DNA from: a virus
Direction: 5' to 3' (one strand)
DNA: 43,760 nucleotides
Virus record (IMG/VR): IMGVR_UViG_3300009506_000066
Location: 1-43,760 of that record
Below the pieces are notes generated by a model, which searched no databases, was not told where the DNA came from, and was given only the letters and a program-made list of their open reading frames with translations. Each line of letters opens with the position of its first letter. Within the stretch, counting starts at the first letter, position 1. Of the stretch, positions 1-6,888 are shown piece after piece. Both the position numbers and the translations under genes were made by a program.

Positions 1-80
1 ATCATAAGCAAGTCCATACGCACATAGTCAGGCGCATAGTACCTCTCAGCTTCTGTTTGAAACGCTTTCATGTAAGACAT
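1..80 (-). CDS. Hypothetical protein, cut by the left edge
   Basis: The minus strand opens with ATG at 80 and reads MSYMKAFQTEAERYYAPDYV and on without a stop to the window edge, so only about 26 N-terminal residues are seen. A GGAG ribosome site lies about 10 bases upstream, inside the end of the preceding gene, and the start follows that gene's TAA by one base, as expected for a member of the same leftward operon. No family can be recognised from this fragment. Confidence 0.6.
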   Translation of the reverse strand, partial: MSYMKAFQTEAERYYAPDYVRMDLLM

Positions 81-81
81 A

Positions 82-297
82 TTATTCTCCGTATCGTTCG
101 TATAACTCCTGGCGCAGGTAGACTGCTAGGTCCAGGACTTCCTCATAGGCATCTACCAGCGGATCTCTCCCGTTGTGGGCCCGTAGCTTCTCTCCGTAGG
201 TCTCCAGGCCCTTCTCCATCCTGGCATCGATATCCTTTTGTACCAGCTCTGCTATAGCAGGGCCTGTGCCATGAGGTGTTGGTTGTGTTACTTTCAT
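82..297 (-). CDS. Small helical phage protein, MazG-like in appearance
   Basis: A 71-residue protein with a GGAGATAGT ribosome site before ATG 297. It has the pattern of a short helical protein often seen in phages: an N-terminal helix with K-D-I-D-A-R, a Y-G-E-K-L segment, N-G-R-D-P, then D-A-Y-E-E-V-L-D-L and an acidic/aromatic tail. The paired acidic helices (DAYEEVLDLAVYL) recall all-alpha NTP pyrophosphatases, which would fit the neighbouring dUTPase and RNR, but the protein is too short for a full MazG fold and I do not assign an activity. It overlaps the upstream gene by 4 bases (ATGA), so translation is probably coupled. Confidence 0.75.
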   Translation of the reverse strand: MKVTQPTPHGTGPAIAELVQKDIDARMEKGLETYGEKLRAHNGRDPLVDAYEEVLDLAVYLRQELYERYGE

Positions 298-545
298 ACT
301 ATCTCCACATCAATAGACATCCATACAGGCTCTAAGTGTAAACACCAACCTTCTTTTAGTAATACTTCCTCTGTTTCCCACAGCTTTTTACCACTATCTT
401 CATCTTCCAGGAAGTACTTGACATAAACTCCACCGCTGTTGATCCTTACAATTTCGATTCCGACTCTGCCCGTCATCCTCTGAGTAGCAAAATCCCCATT
501 TAGCAGTTTTTCTTTAGCAAAATCTGTAAAGATTTTCTCAACCAT
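294..545 (-). CDS. Hypothetical protein, 83 aa
   Basis: A short soluble protein with AAGGAGATAGTAA before ATG 545. It starts inside the last codons of the metallopeptidase-like gene (8-base overlap) and overlaps the next gene by 4 bases, so it belongs to the leftward operon. It has an N-terminal basic helix and then alternating beta-like segments with acidic turns (FLEDEDSGKKLWETEEVLL). I recognise no family or catalytic motif. Confidence 0.7.
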   Translation of the reverse strand: MVEKIFTDFAKEKLLNGDFATQRMTGRVGIEIVRINSGGVYVKYFLEDEDSGKKLWETEEVLLKEGWCLHLEPVWMSIDVEIV

Positions 546-1188
546 TTACTATCTCCTTTATCCTTCTAACACTCCCCGATCCAAAACCCATAAACTGCAG
601 CCAGTATCCCCAATCATTCGCTGGTATCCTGTTGTCTTCGAAGTGCTGCTCATTCCTGGCATTCTTAGAGTACAGTCCAACATTGGGGAACCTCTCTACT
701 AAGTAGTCACAAGCATCCATGGGCCACCCAGTAAGAGCCTCGAGATCGGCTTTTGCCCGTTTCTTCTGCGCCTCCGAGTTGCTGAGGTCATACAGCACCG
801 CAAAGGATACTATGTATGCCAGCACTTCCATGTAGTTGGTGGAATCCCCGATCCATCTTTTATATCGTCCCGGGGAAAACCCACCACTTGGAAAGTATTT
901 GGGCCTGGACAGGTCTCTCTGCAGCAGGTGCGTAATCTCATGGCAGATAACGCTAACATTATAGTCGTCATATCCTCTCGGACCCCTGAATAAGTTGTCC
1001 AATAAGATAATGTTTCTCCATGGGGTTATTGCAAACCCAGCAAGAGGGGCGTATATTATCGTGGTTTCCCGTCTTTTCATTATGTCCCAGATGTCGTGAC
1101 CGACCTCTGTTACTGCTGCTATATGCAGCAACGGGGTTATAGGACCGTCGATTGCGACGCCACGTTGTCTTCGGATGGAGGCAACCAT
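538..1188 (-). CDS. Putative zinc metallopeptidase with HEITH motif
   Basis: A 216-residue protein starting at ATG 1188 after AAAGGAG. Residues 81-90 read ICHEITHLLQ, a classical HExxH zinc site (His83, Glu84, His87). Glu121 in NYMEVLAY, 34 residues later, is a plausible third ligand as in gluzincins. A hydrophobic segment near 122-135 packs beside it and is not a convincing membrane span. No signal peptide is seen, so the protein is probably cytoplasmic. The HExxH motif is seen directly; family membership is inferred. The substrate is unknown: host protein processing or virion maturation are possible. It overlaps its upstream neighbour by 52 bases and sits among nucleotide-metabolism genes. 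Confidence 0.65.
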   Translation of the reverse strand: MVASIRRQRGVAIDGPITPLLHIAAVTEVGHDIWDIMKRRETTIIYAPLAGFAITPWRNIILLDNLFRGPRGYDDYNVSVICHEITHLLQRDLSRPKYFPSGGFSPGRYKRWIGDSTNYMEVLAYIVSFAVLYDLSNSEAQKKRAKADLEALTGWPMDACDYLVERFPNVGLYSKNARNEQHFEDNRIPANDWGYWLQFMGFGSGSVRRIKEIVNG

Positions 1189-1481
1189 AGCAACTCCTTT
1201 GTGTATTCAACCATCTCTGGTTGTGTTTTTCCCAGAGCAGTAAGTACAACTTGAACCTGGGACAGATCATGCAAGTTATAGTTTGAGATATTTACCAGAC
1301 CATCTCCACCAAACATGACATTAGCTGTCCAGTTTCTGTCTTTCAGGTCATCCGGGTGCGATTTATTCCAGATGTCCTCCATTGGGGGCAGATCCCAGAT
1401 GATGCACACAAAGGCCAGGGCACACAGTGCATCGTGCTCTGACAACTTATTCAGATAAACTTGTTCCATCGATTCCGCCAC
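1137..1481 (-). CDS. Hypothetical protein, about 114 aa
   Basis: The open frame extends upstream to 1550, but the best start is GTG 1481, preceded by GAGAGG at five-base spacing; ATG 1469 is an alternative. The protein reads MAESMEQVYLNKLSEHDALC, continues with a hydrophobic helix (ALAFVCIIWDLPP) and ends in a polar tail that overlaps the start of the metallopeptidase-like gene by 52 bases. It also overlaps the dUTPase end by 35 bases. It looks soluble and mostly helical. I recognise no family. Confidence 0.6.
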   Translation of the reverse strand: MAESMEQVYLNKLSEHDALCALAFVCIIWDLPPMEDIWNKSHPDDLKDRNWTANVMFGGDGLVNISNYNLHDLSQVQVVLTALGKTQPEMVEYTKELLWLPPSEDNVASQSTVL

Positions 1482-1917
1482 TGCTACCTCTCTTTGTTTG
1501 TTTACTAAATAGCTCCGAAATAGGGACTTCCAACACAGCTGGGCTCTCATTTTTCACCAGTACCATCTGACCAAGAGCCTCTCCCCACGCTATGTGCAGA
1601 TAATCCTCCGGGTACCAGTTGATTATCTTAAACTTTATCGTCCCCTGGTAAGTCCAATCAACAACCCCTGCGCCAATAAGGTAATCACTCTTACCCTTGG
1701 GCCATAGCAGACCTACACAGTCCGTTGGGATTGCAATACTGATCCCAGTATCTACCACAGAGCTCCTGAGAGGTGGGATTACAACCTTCTCATATGCATA
1801 GAAATCTATCCCTGCATCGTGCTCATGGTTCACAGTTGGTAATATAGACAAGGGGTGAACCCTCGCTACTTTTATTGGCGTAGTGATTGCCACACCTCTA
1901 AATACCTGTTGCATCAT
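1447..1917 (-). CDS. dut: dUTPase (trimeric type)
   Basis: Hydrolyses dUTP to dUMP and pyrophosphate, keeping uracil out of phage DNA and supplying dUMP. The five motifs of trimeric dUTPases can be followed: motif 1 as DAGIDFYAY, motif 2 as PKGKS (usually GRSS), motif 3 as GVVDWTYQGTIK with the base-contacting Asp and Tyr, motif 4 as ALGQMVLV and motif 5 as RGSSGGIDG near the C-terminus. Three close ATGs exist; 1917 is chosen because AAGGAG abuts the first one and leaves six bases before the second. About 156 residues, normal for the family. Motif 2 departs from consensus, so a related dCTP deaminase/dUTPase activity cannot be excluded. Confidence 0.88.
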   Translation of the reverse strand: MMQQVFRGVAITTPIKVARVHPLSILPTVNHEHDAGIDFYAYEKVVIPPLRSSVVDTGISIAIPTDCVGLLWPKGKSDYLIGAGVVDWTYQGTIKFKIINWYPEDYLHIAWGEALGQMVLVKNESPAVLEVPISELFSKQTKRGSSGGIDGTSLSE

Positions 1918-2497
1918 AAACATCTCCTTCCCAAATTGTATCTAATAACTCTTTTTCGTCGGGATAGAAACTCTTGATTGCCCAACGTTCCTTTTTAGAT
2001 GCTACCTCAAATGCCTCGATAGAGATCTGAGGCTTTCCAACCCTCTCGTTCGATTTCGGACTAAACCGGGTAATTTCAGGAAGAAACTCCAAAAGGTCGT
2101 TATATAGAAACTCTGTCCTTCCAACCCGAATGTCATCTACAAAAAACTTCTTGAAGTACTCTCCAACGATCCCTGGCTTAGCCATCTCCACATTGATGAT
2201 AAACTCAGAGCAAACATCCCTGGCAAACGGGTTTAGCTCCTTTGTGATCTTATTCCACTCTCCATTACCACCCCCAATAGCCCAGTAATTGTCAACCCGG
2301 TTTGCCCAGTATGACCTGAGCCAGAAAGCTGGGTGTCTGACGAAAGTAAACACCATGGGTCGATCAACTATCTCCGCCTTTGCATGGTAAGGGTGCCTGA
2401 CTATAGTAGTGAAGTTTAGTCGTAGGGTCTCCCGCACGCTATGCCCACCAGTCTTATGTATGTGGGTGAAGATAAAGTCGTTTCCTACTTCGCTCAT
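1898..2497 (-). CDS. Sulfotransferase family protein
   Basis: A 199-residue protein with the two PAPS-binding signatures of carbohydrate-type sulfotransferases: a 5'-phosphosulfate loop, FTHIHKTGGHSVRETL (about residues 10-25), and a 3'-phosphate motif, FVRHPAFWLRSYW (about 52-64), with the typical Arg-His-Pro. These enzymes move sulfate from PAPS to a sugar or other hydroxyl. It is compact for the family but keeps both motifs. The start overlaps the transglycosylase stop (ATGA), so the two are translationally coupled. A role in modifying host envelope glycans or phage components is inference; no PAPS-synthesis gene lies in this window. Confidence 0.82.
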   Translation of the reverse strand: MSEVGNDFIFTHIHKTGGHSVRETLRLNFTTIVRHPYHAKAEIVDRPMVFTFVRHPAFWLRSYWANRVDNYWAIGGGNGEWNKITKELNPFARDVCSEFIINVEMAKPGIVGEYFKKFFVDDIRVGRTEFLYNDLLEFLPEITRFSPKSNERVGKPQISIEAFEVASKKERWAIKSFYPDEKELLDTIWEGDVYDATGI

Positions 2498-3144
2498 TTC
2501 TTATACTTATTATATATTGCAAGTACTTTATCAGCATAGTAGTACCCGACATTAGCCGGGCCATATTTAAATAAAGCATTGCGTATACTTCCCTGGCTAT
2601 TCACCAGATTTCCCAGGAAGTTTGTGCCATATTTCACATTGAAATTTGGCCTGAATAGCTCTTCCATCGTTGGCCTGTTGGAAAAGCAGGGCCCATTGGG
2701 GCACATAAAGCTTGCTGCGATACCGTCCCTGGGCATTACTTGCATCAACCCAACTGCACCACTTCCGGAGTAAGCTTGCGGGTTTCCCCCGCTCTCCTGC
2801 CAGATGAGGGCAGCTACTAAGTCTGGGTCAAGGCCATTATTTTTGGAATGTTTTGTGATCAAGTCACACCATTGCCGGATGTTCTCAGGATAACTTGAAG
2901 AGATTCCGCAACTTTTTGGTGATGCCTCGGTTTCTTTTTTCGTATTGCTGCTGGGCTCGCTCTGCGTAGCCACCATAGTCGGTGTCGCCGTCGAGGTTGA
3001 TTCTGTAGGGACTGTAGCTTCCGCCTCCCCCATCGTCAAGTACATCCCCATCCCCACCAGTAGTCCCAGCACCAAGAGCACCAGCATACGCTGACTCTGG
3101 TAACTTCGGTAGTACTTTGATCGCATTGATTTCCATGTACGCAT
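2494..3144 (-). CDS. Membrane-anchored lytic transglycosylase (SLT fold)
   Basis: Cleaves peptidoglycan glycan strands. Residues 20-38 form one hydrophobic signal anchor (LVLLVLGLLVGMGMYLTMG), followed by a Thr/Ser/Pro linker and a C-terminal SLT domain from about 95. The catalytic Glu117 lies in WQESGGNPQAYSGSGAVG, followed by GLMQVMP, the family hallmark. Two Cys pairs may form disulfides outside the membrane. ATG 3144 has GAGGAG eight bases upstream, well inside the upstream gene, so the start is well supported despite an out-of-frame overlap of 260 bases. The gene is far from the GH25 lysis cassette, so a role in envelope access or accessory lysis is possible. Confidence 0.88.
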   Translation of the reverse strand: MRTWKSMRSKYYRSYQSQRMLVLLVLGLLVGMGMYLTMGEAEATVPTESTSTATPTMVATQSEPSSNTKKETEASPKSCGISSSYPENIRQWCDLITKHSKNNGLDPDLVAALIWQESGGNPQAYSGSGAVGLMQVMPRDGIAASFMCPNGPCFSNRPTMEELFRPNFNVKYGTNFLGNLVNSQGSIRNALFKYGPANVGYYYADKVLAIYNKYKK

Positions 3145-3481
3145 TAGATGTACTCCTCATAATATAACCGACTGCGATTGCAAAAGCTATCACCACTACT
3201 CCGATCGCCAGGGAGGTTAAAAAAAGACCCCGGCCCAACTCCCAAGACGCACTCCCGGCTGCATGCAGCGTATCGGGGTATGCCTCAACAAGTTGGGCCT
3301 TAGCCTGTAGTAATGTAGATTCACCCTGGTATTCTGCTGCCCGGGCCTGGGCAAGTGCAGCTTCCGCAGCTAGTGACTCTGCATTAGGTCTGGTTATGAG
3401 GGTGTACAGCACGAATGCGGTAACCAATACCAACACTGCCATAATAATGGCAACTTTCGTAGTCTGCCTCCGATCAATCAT
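2885..3481 (-). CDS. Two-TM membrane protein overlapping the transglycosylase gene
   Basis: A 198-residue protein with AGAGGAGA before ATG 3481 and its own promoter just upstream. Two membrane spans are clear (about residues 8-30 and 84-107), separated by an Ala/Gln/Glu-rich helical segment. The tail is Gly/Asp-rich (GGDGDVLDDGGGG) and ends in a basic helix (KKLRNLFKLS). The last 86 codons lie over the first codons of the transglycosylase gene in another frame. The pairing with a muralytic enzyme suggests a holin- or spanin-like envelope role, but no family is recognised and no lipobox is present. Confidence 0.72.
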   Translation of the reverse strand: MIDRRQTTKVAIIMAVLVLVTAFVLYTLITRPNAESLAAEAALAQARAAEYQGESTLLQAKAQLVEAYPDTLHAAGSASWELGRGLFLTSLAIGVVVIAFAIAVGYIMRSTSNAYMEINAIKVLPKLPESAYAGALGAGTTGGDGDVLDDGGGGSYSPYRINLDGDTDYGGYAERAQQQYEKRNRGITKKLRNLFKLS

Positions 3482-3516
3482 GTCCCTGTCTCCTCTATAT
3501 GTAGATTCATCTTACA

Positions 3517-3545
3517 ATTATACTACATATTTACCCAGAGGTCAA
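3517..3545 (-). promoter_or_regulatory. Sigma70/A-type promoter for the membrane protein/transglycosylase block
   Basis: Read on the minus strand: TTGACC (3545-3540), 17-base spacer, TATAAT (3522-3517), with TAG directly before the -10. It lies between RNR and the gene starting at 3481, giving a leader of about 30 bases with an AGAGGAGA ribosome site. It probably adds transcription to the left half of the minus-strand operon. Confidence 0.8.
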
Positions 3546-3548
3546 GGG

Positions 3549-5447
3549 TTAGAGAGAACAGAGTGAGTACGTACACACAGAACAGTCTATACAACCATTC
3601 TCGTGTACGAGGTCCCCACCACATTGGGGACACTTATCCTCCTCTTTATCATGTGCATACAAAACTTGCTCTGACCTGGACTCATCTACATAAACGGTCA
3701 TACCCTTCAGGCCCTTCTCCCATCCGGTACGATAAGCAATAGCTACATCACCAGGGGTTGCGTCCTTTGACAGGTTCAGCGTCTTAGAGATTGATTGGTC
3801 AATGTACTCTTGGGCCAGGGCCTGTAATGCAATGTGATCGTCTGGAGATACTTCATAAGCTGTTTCATAGATGTTCTCAGACTTGCCGTTTGCTAGTGCG
3901 AGTTTTACGCCTGGGTGCACATATTCAATAAACTCGTCGTTACCACTCATTCTTACCCGGCGTGTGAACCTGGGCGCAAATAGAGGCTCTATTCCTGACG
4001 TAACACCGAACAGGTTGCTGATAGTCCCAGTCGGCGCCACAGACAACAGGGTAACATTACGGGTGCCGTGGTCTATGATTGATCTGCGAAGGTTAGGGGG
4101 AAGGGTGCCAAAGAACCCTTGCCTTGATATGGATTCCCGGCTATCTTCTGTTATATCCCAGGCCTTAGCCGGGCCCTTTTCATGGGCCATTGTTACAGAC
4201 TGAGTATAAGCAGCATCCCGCATCGACTTGAAGACAGAGTTTACAAAGGACACTGTCGTAGGGTTGGAAGAGTACGAATATCCCAGCATAGCTAGGGTAT
4301 CTGCCAGTCCCATAACCCCAAGACCAACTCTCCGCAACATAATCAGGGACCTGCGCTGCCTGTCCGTGATCCATCCTTTGTTGTCCAGCTCCAGGTCGAT
4401 CACCTCATCCAGGAACCTGACAGACGCCATCACGTCAGATGTAAAAGAGGTCATATCAAACCGGGCGTAGCTGGTAAATGGGTCATACACATAAGCAGCT
4501 AGGTTCATGCTGCCCAGGTTGCAAACCCCGTCCTGGTCCAGCACCTGCTCGCTGCATGCATTTACCCCAACGATGCGCCACTCATCACCGAATAGGTCAG
4601 AGTTTGAGAACCTTTTAGAAGTATCCCAAAATAGCACTCCGGGCTCTGCAGCAGCATGAGCGGAATGTGCCAGGGTATCAAAAAGATCCTGAGCAGAGAT
4701 AATCGTCTCTGACCTGAAATCCTGTCCACCACTATTACCTTTAAATGACAAAGTCCATAACTGGTCCGAGATTGCTGCATCCATGAAGGCGTCACTAATC
4801 CGTACAGAGATGTTTGCGCTGGACATCCCTGGAAGTCTTTTAATGTTAAGAAAATCCATCGGTATGTAGCCGTTAAAACATGCATCACATCCAGCCCCTC
4901 CACATACTGGACATAGCATGTCTTTATGGCCCAAGCGGTATAAATCGGGGTGGTCATCAGCGATAGAAAACAACAGGGCAGCACGTCGTCCTTCCTGCCC
5001 TATCGTAGCACCAACATTATTCAGCATCTGCATGAAACTGATTGCCCCGGTGGATGTCTTTGCAGCATTATTTACTGGTGAATCAAAAGGACGCAGGTTA
5101 GAGATATCGATCCCTATTCCCTGCCCCCTTGAAGACGCCCTCATAATTGTATAAGCAGTATCTGAGATATCCTCGAGGCTATCCCCGGGGACCTCATGTG
5201 TTGTGCAGTTCATCAGACTTAGTTTTGCTGTCGGTCTACCAGCATATGCAAGTATCCTTCCGCCTGGAGAAAAGCGTTTGTTTATCATTAAGTCGTAGTA
5301 GCGTCGTGCGTACCTGGGGTCGCCCCCAGCTTCGGCAACGGTCTGGGCTAGGTACCAAAAGTGATCCTCTACCCCTTTGCGTTCCCCTTTGTACTTGGTC
5401 TCAAAAATCTCCCTAGCGAAAGGGTCGGTAAACCAAGAAGTGTCCAT
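3549..5447 (-). CDS. nrdJ: Class II (adenosylcobalamin-dependent) ribonucleotide reductase
   Basis: Reduces ribonucleotides to deoxyribonucleotides for phage DNA synthesis. The 632-residue single chain carries the expected sites: first redox Cys81 in LMNCTTHEV, the active-site triad in NACSE (Asn296, Cys298, Glu300), the second redox Cys309 in GVCNLGSMNL, the phosphate-binding APTGTISNLFG loop and a C-terminal Cys cluster (CPQCGG...GCIDCSVC) typical of the swinging redox tail. No beta subunit is nearby, as expected for class II. Unusually, a four-Cys knuckle CPVCGGAGCDAC (179-190) is inserted after the ADDHPDL loop. ATG 5447 has TGGAGGTC upstream. The host must supply cobalamin. Confidence 0.93.
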   Translation of the reverse strand: MDTSWFTDPFAREIFETKYKGERKGVEDHFWYLAQTVAEAGGDPRYARRYYDLMINKRFSPGGRILAYAGRPTAKLSLMNCTTHEVPGDSLEDISDTAYTIMRASSRGQGIGIDISNLRPFDSPVNNAAKTSTGAISFMQMLNNVGATIGQEGRRAALLFSIADDHPDLYRLGHKDMLCPVCGGAGCDACFNGYIPMDFLNIKRLPGMSSANISVRISDAFMDAAISDQLWTLSFKGNSGGQDFRSETIISAQDLFDTLAHSAHAAAEPGVLFWDTSKRFSNSDLFGDEWRIVGVNACSEQVLDQDGVCNLGSMNLAAYVYDPFTSYARFDMTSFTSDVMASVRFLDEVIDLELDNKGWITDRQRRSLIMLRRVGLGVMGLADTLAMLGYSYSSNPTTVSFVNSVFKSMRDAAYTQSVTMAHEKGPAKAWDITEDSRESISRQGFFGTLPPNLRRSIIDHGTRNVTLLSVAPTGTISNLFGVTSGIEPLFAPRFTRRVRMSGNDEFIEYVHPGVKLALANGKSENIYETAYEVSPDDHIALQALAQEYIDQSISKTLNLSKDATPGDVAIAYRTGWEKGLKGMTVYVDESRSEQVLYAHDKEEDKCPQCGGDLVHENGCIDCSVCTYSLCSL

Positions 5448-5472
5448 AATAGACCTCCAGTGTATGAAATTA

Positions 5473-5994
5473 TTAACTTGAGATGAAGTGTTGAGCGAAG
5501 CTAGGAAGCTTCATTACAGCAATTTTGGTACCAGTACCATACTTTTCTATCTTGGCTACTGGGATGGCGTTTATCTTACGTGCCCACTCTTCGGCGTCTT
5601 CTACAGTCTTCCAGATTTCTTTCATCGTAGGCCTTCTGGAGGGCAGATAAGATATACCCCATCCGGGACTTCCTGAGTTTGGGTTGAAGTAGTCCATGAA
5701 AGTATCCCAGTCTACTATGACTAGGGCATTGCTGTCATGTCTACCCTTTTCTTTTACTACTGCTATTGGTATGTCTTCTGGTACTGATTTATTGCTTTGT
5801 GCCTGTTGGGCTGCGTTCACTAGAATCTGAAAAGATACTGTACTCAGCAGTTTACACTCTATGGCCCATCCTGGAGAAACTACATCGGTCTTTCCCTGGT
5901 TCTTTTCTCCTTGTGTATCTGGGCCTCGTCTCCGTCCATCCGGAAAATATTTTGCTACCCGTCTCTCAAAACTCTTCCACGCATCATCAGGCAT
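5473..5994 (-). CDS. PD-(D/E)XK nuclease, possibly a Holliday-junction-resolvase relative
   Basis: About 173 residues. The N-terminal half shows the nuclease core: Glu10, Asp37 in GKTDVVSP, then Glu46-Cys-Lys48 in WAIECKLL, followed by a helix with Ala/Gln (VNAAQQAQ) and AVVKEKGR, an arrangement seen in archaeal-type resolvases and phage endonucleases. It probably acts on branched or phage/host DNA; the substrate is inferred. The C-terminal half (KEIWKTVEDAEEWARKI) is helical. GTG 5997 directly precedes ATG 5994; the ATG is preferred, with GCGGAGA upstream. A copy of the intergenic CGATTGAAGTA motif lies about 25 bases upstream, the only one on this strand. Confidence 0.72.
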   Translation of the reverse strand: MPDDAWKSFERRVAKYFPDGRRRGPDTQGEKNQGKTDVVSPGWAIECKLLSTVSFQILVNAAQQAQSNKSVPEDIPIAVVKEKGRHDSNALVIVDWDTFMDYFNPNSGSPGWGISYLPSRRPTMKEIWKTVEDAEEWARKINAIPVAKIEKYGTGTKIAVMKLPSFAQHFISS

Positions 5995-6017
5995 CACGGT
6001 CTCCGCAAGTTGTTAAG

Positions 6018-6032
6018 TACTTCAATCGATCC
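6018..6032 (-). promoter_or_regulatory. Copy of the recurrent CGATTGAAGTA motif (minus strand)
   Basis: On the minus strand the bases read GGATCGATTGAAGTA, 13/15 identical to the plus-strand copies at 26197 and 39113. It lies in the gap between the zinc-ribbon membrane gene and the nuclease gene and points toward the nuclease start, as the plus copies point toward their genes. A promoter or activator site is inferred. Confidence 0.6.
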
Positions 6033-6058
6033 ATTAAACAAAGTGTAACTAAAAAACC

Positions 6059-6349
6059 TTAAAAGTTTAGAAGTGCTAATAAAATCGCTGCCGTAACAGC
6101 TCCTCCTAGACACACACCAACCATAAACCACTTTATACGTTCGGACTTTGCTTTCTCCAGCTCAGCATAATAGTATGTCCAGTCAAACTCTTCACTAGTC
6201 ATAAAAACCTCTCTTCTTAGATAGCACGATCTACAATAGTTGCCATAGTACTTTCCACTATGTATCATTGGGAAAAGTTTCTGTATCGGAAAATATTTAC
6301 CGCAGCCCTTACACTGGTTTCCTAAACTCTTTGTTGATTGGATGCTCAT
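6059..6349 (-). CDS. Small zinc-ribbon protein with C-terminal membrane anchor
   Basis: 96 residues. The N-terminus has two Cys pairs, CKGCGK and CRSC about 20 residues later, forming a probable zinc ribbon. An acidic linker (TSEEFDWTYYYAELEKA) follows, then one hydrophobic span ending the protein (WFMVGVCLGGAVTAAILLAL). A tail-anchored protein with a cytoplasmic zinc knuckle is likely. It overlaps the HNH gene end by 41 bases; the ribosome site is weak (AGG), but the first Cys pair requires a start this far upstream. Function unknown. Confidence 0.68.
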   Translation of the reverse strand: MSIQSTKSLGNQCKGCGKYFPIQKLFPMIHSGKYYGNYCRSCYLRREVFMTSEEFDWTYYYAELEKAKSERIKWFMVGVCLGGAVTAAILLALLNF

Positions 6350-6680
6350 TAGCCTGTCTCAATATGTCCTCTACCCACCCCAGGCGAGCAGACCCGCCAG
6401 GAAATTGGATTGCAGGGGGATGACACTCTTTACACACACAGAGGAGATTGTCATACCTTTCCCGGAAGTCCCCGGATCTGCGACCTCTACTGTATACGTG
6501 GTGTACTTCTTCCCTTCTTCGGTATCTTCCATGCTTAAAGTGGCATATTGCACACCTGTTGTCATCTCTACTGATCGCCAGGGCAACATTCGTTTTTCTG
6601 TATTCCTTGAGGGCCCGTTTTCTTGCATCATCGTCCCTCTTCTTCCCGCCCTTCTTCGGTTTTGGGTAACCTATTCCCAT
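6309..6680 (-). CDS. HNH endonuclease
   Basis: 123 residues with a clear HNH (beta-beta-alpha metal) fold: zinc pair CAIC (43-46), catalytic VHH (59-61), Asn78 in YDNLLCVC, and a second Cys pair CKEC-H (83-87). The basic N-terminus (KPKKGGKKRDDDARKR) fits DNA binding. In many phages an HNH protein beside the terminase aids packaging; this one instead lies in the early block, so it may nick host or phage DNA, or be a free-standing homing-type enzyme. ATG 6680 has GGAGGG upstream and lies within the last codons of the preceding gene. Confidence 0.88.
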   Translation of the reverse strand: MGIGYPKPKKGGKKRDDDARKRALKEYRKTNVALAISRDDNRCAICHFKHGRYRRREEVHHVYSRGRRSGDFRERYDNLLCVCKECHPPAIQFPGGSARLGWVEDILRQANEHPINKEFRKPV

Positions 6681-6888
6681 AAACGGCCCTCCACATCATC
6701 CCTGGTTGTCCGTCGTGTTCCATGGCAACAATCATCATGCCCGGGTGCTGCGTTTTAGAAGACGGCAGCACTCTCTCAGACCTGATTATATAACCCTCTG
6801 ACAGACTTTTGTTTACCTTCTCAGCCAGCAGGTTCATGCGGAGTACGTTCCCAACATGAAATCTATATTTAGGCAGCCCAGTATTCAT
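6628..6888 (-). CDS. Hypothetical protein, 86 aa
   Basis: The frame is open further upstream, but ATG 6888 preceded by AGGGGGG is the only start with a good ribosome site, and it overlaps the methyltransferase end by 20 bases. The product has a beta-rich core (LPKYRFHVGNVLRMN, then EGYIIRSERVLPSS, then MMIVAMEHDGQPGMMWRAVY) and a basic/acidic tail that overlaps the HNH start by 53 bases. It resembles small single-domain beta proteins of early phage regions. No function assigned. Confidence 0.62.
   Translation of the reverse strand: MNTGLPKYRFHVGNVLRMNLLAEKVNKSLSEGYIIRSERVLPSSKTQHPGMMIVAMEHDGQPGMMWRAVYGNRLPKTEEGREEEGR

Noticed and set aside
5448-5472. Possible cobalamin riboswitch before the B12-dependent RNR
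   Set aside because: Only 25 bases separate RNR from the upstream gene, far too short, and no B12-box sequence is present.
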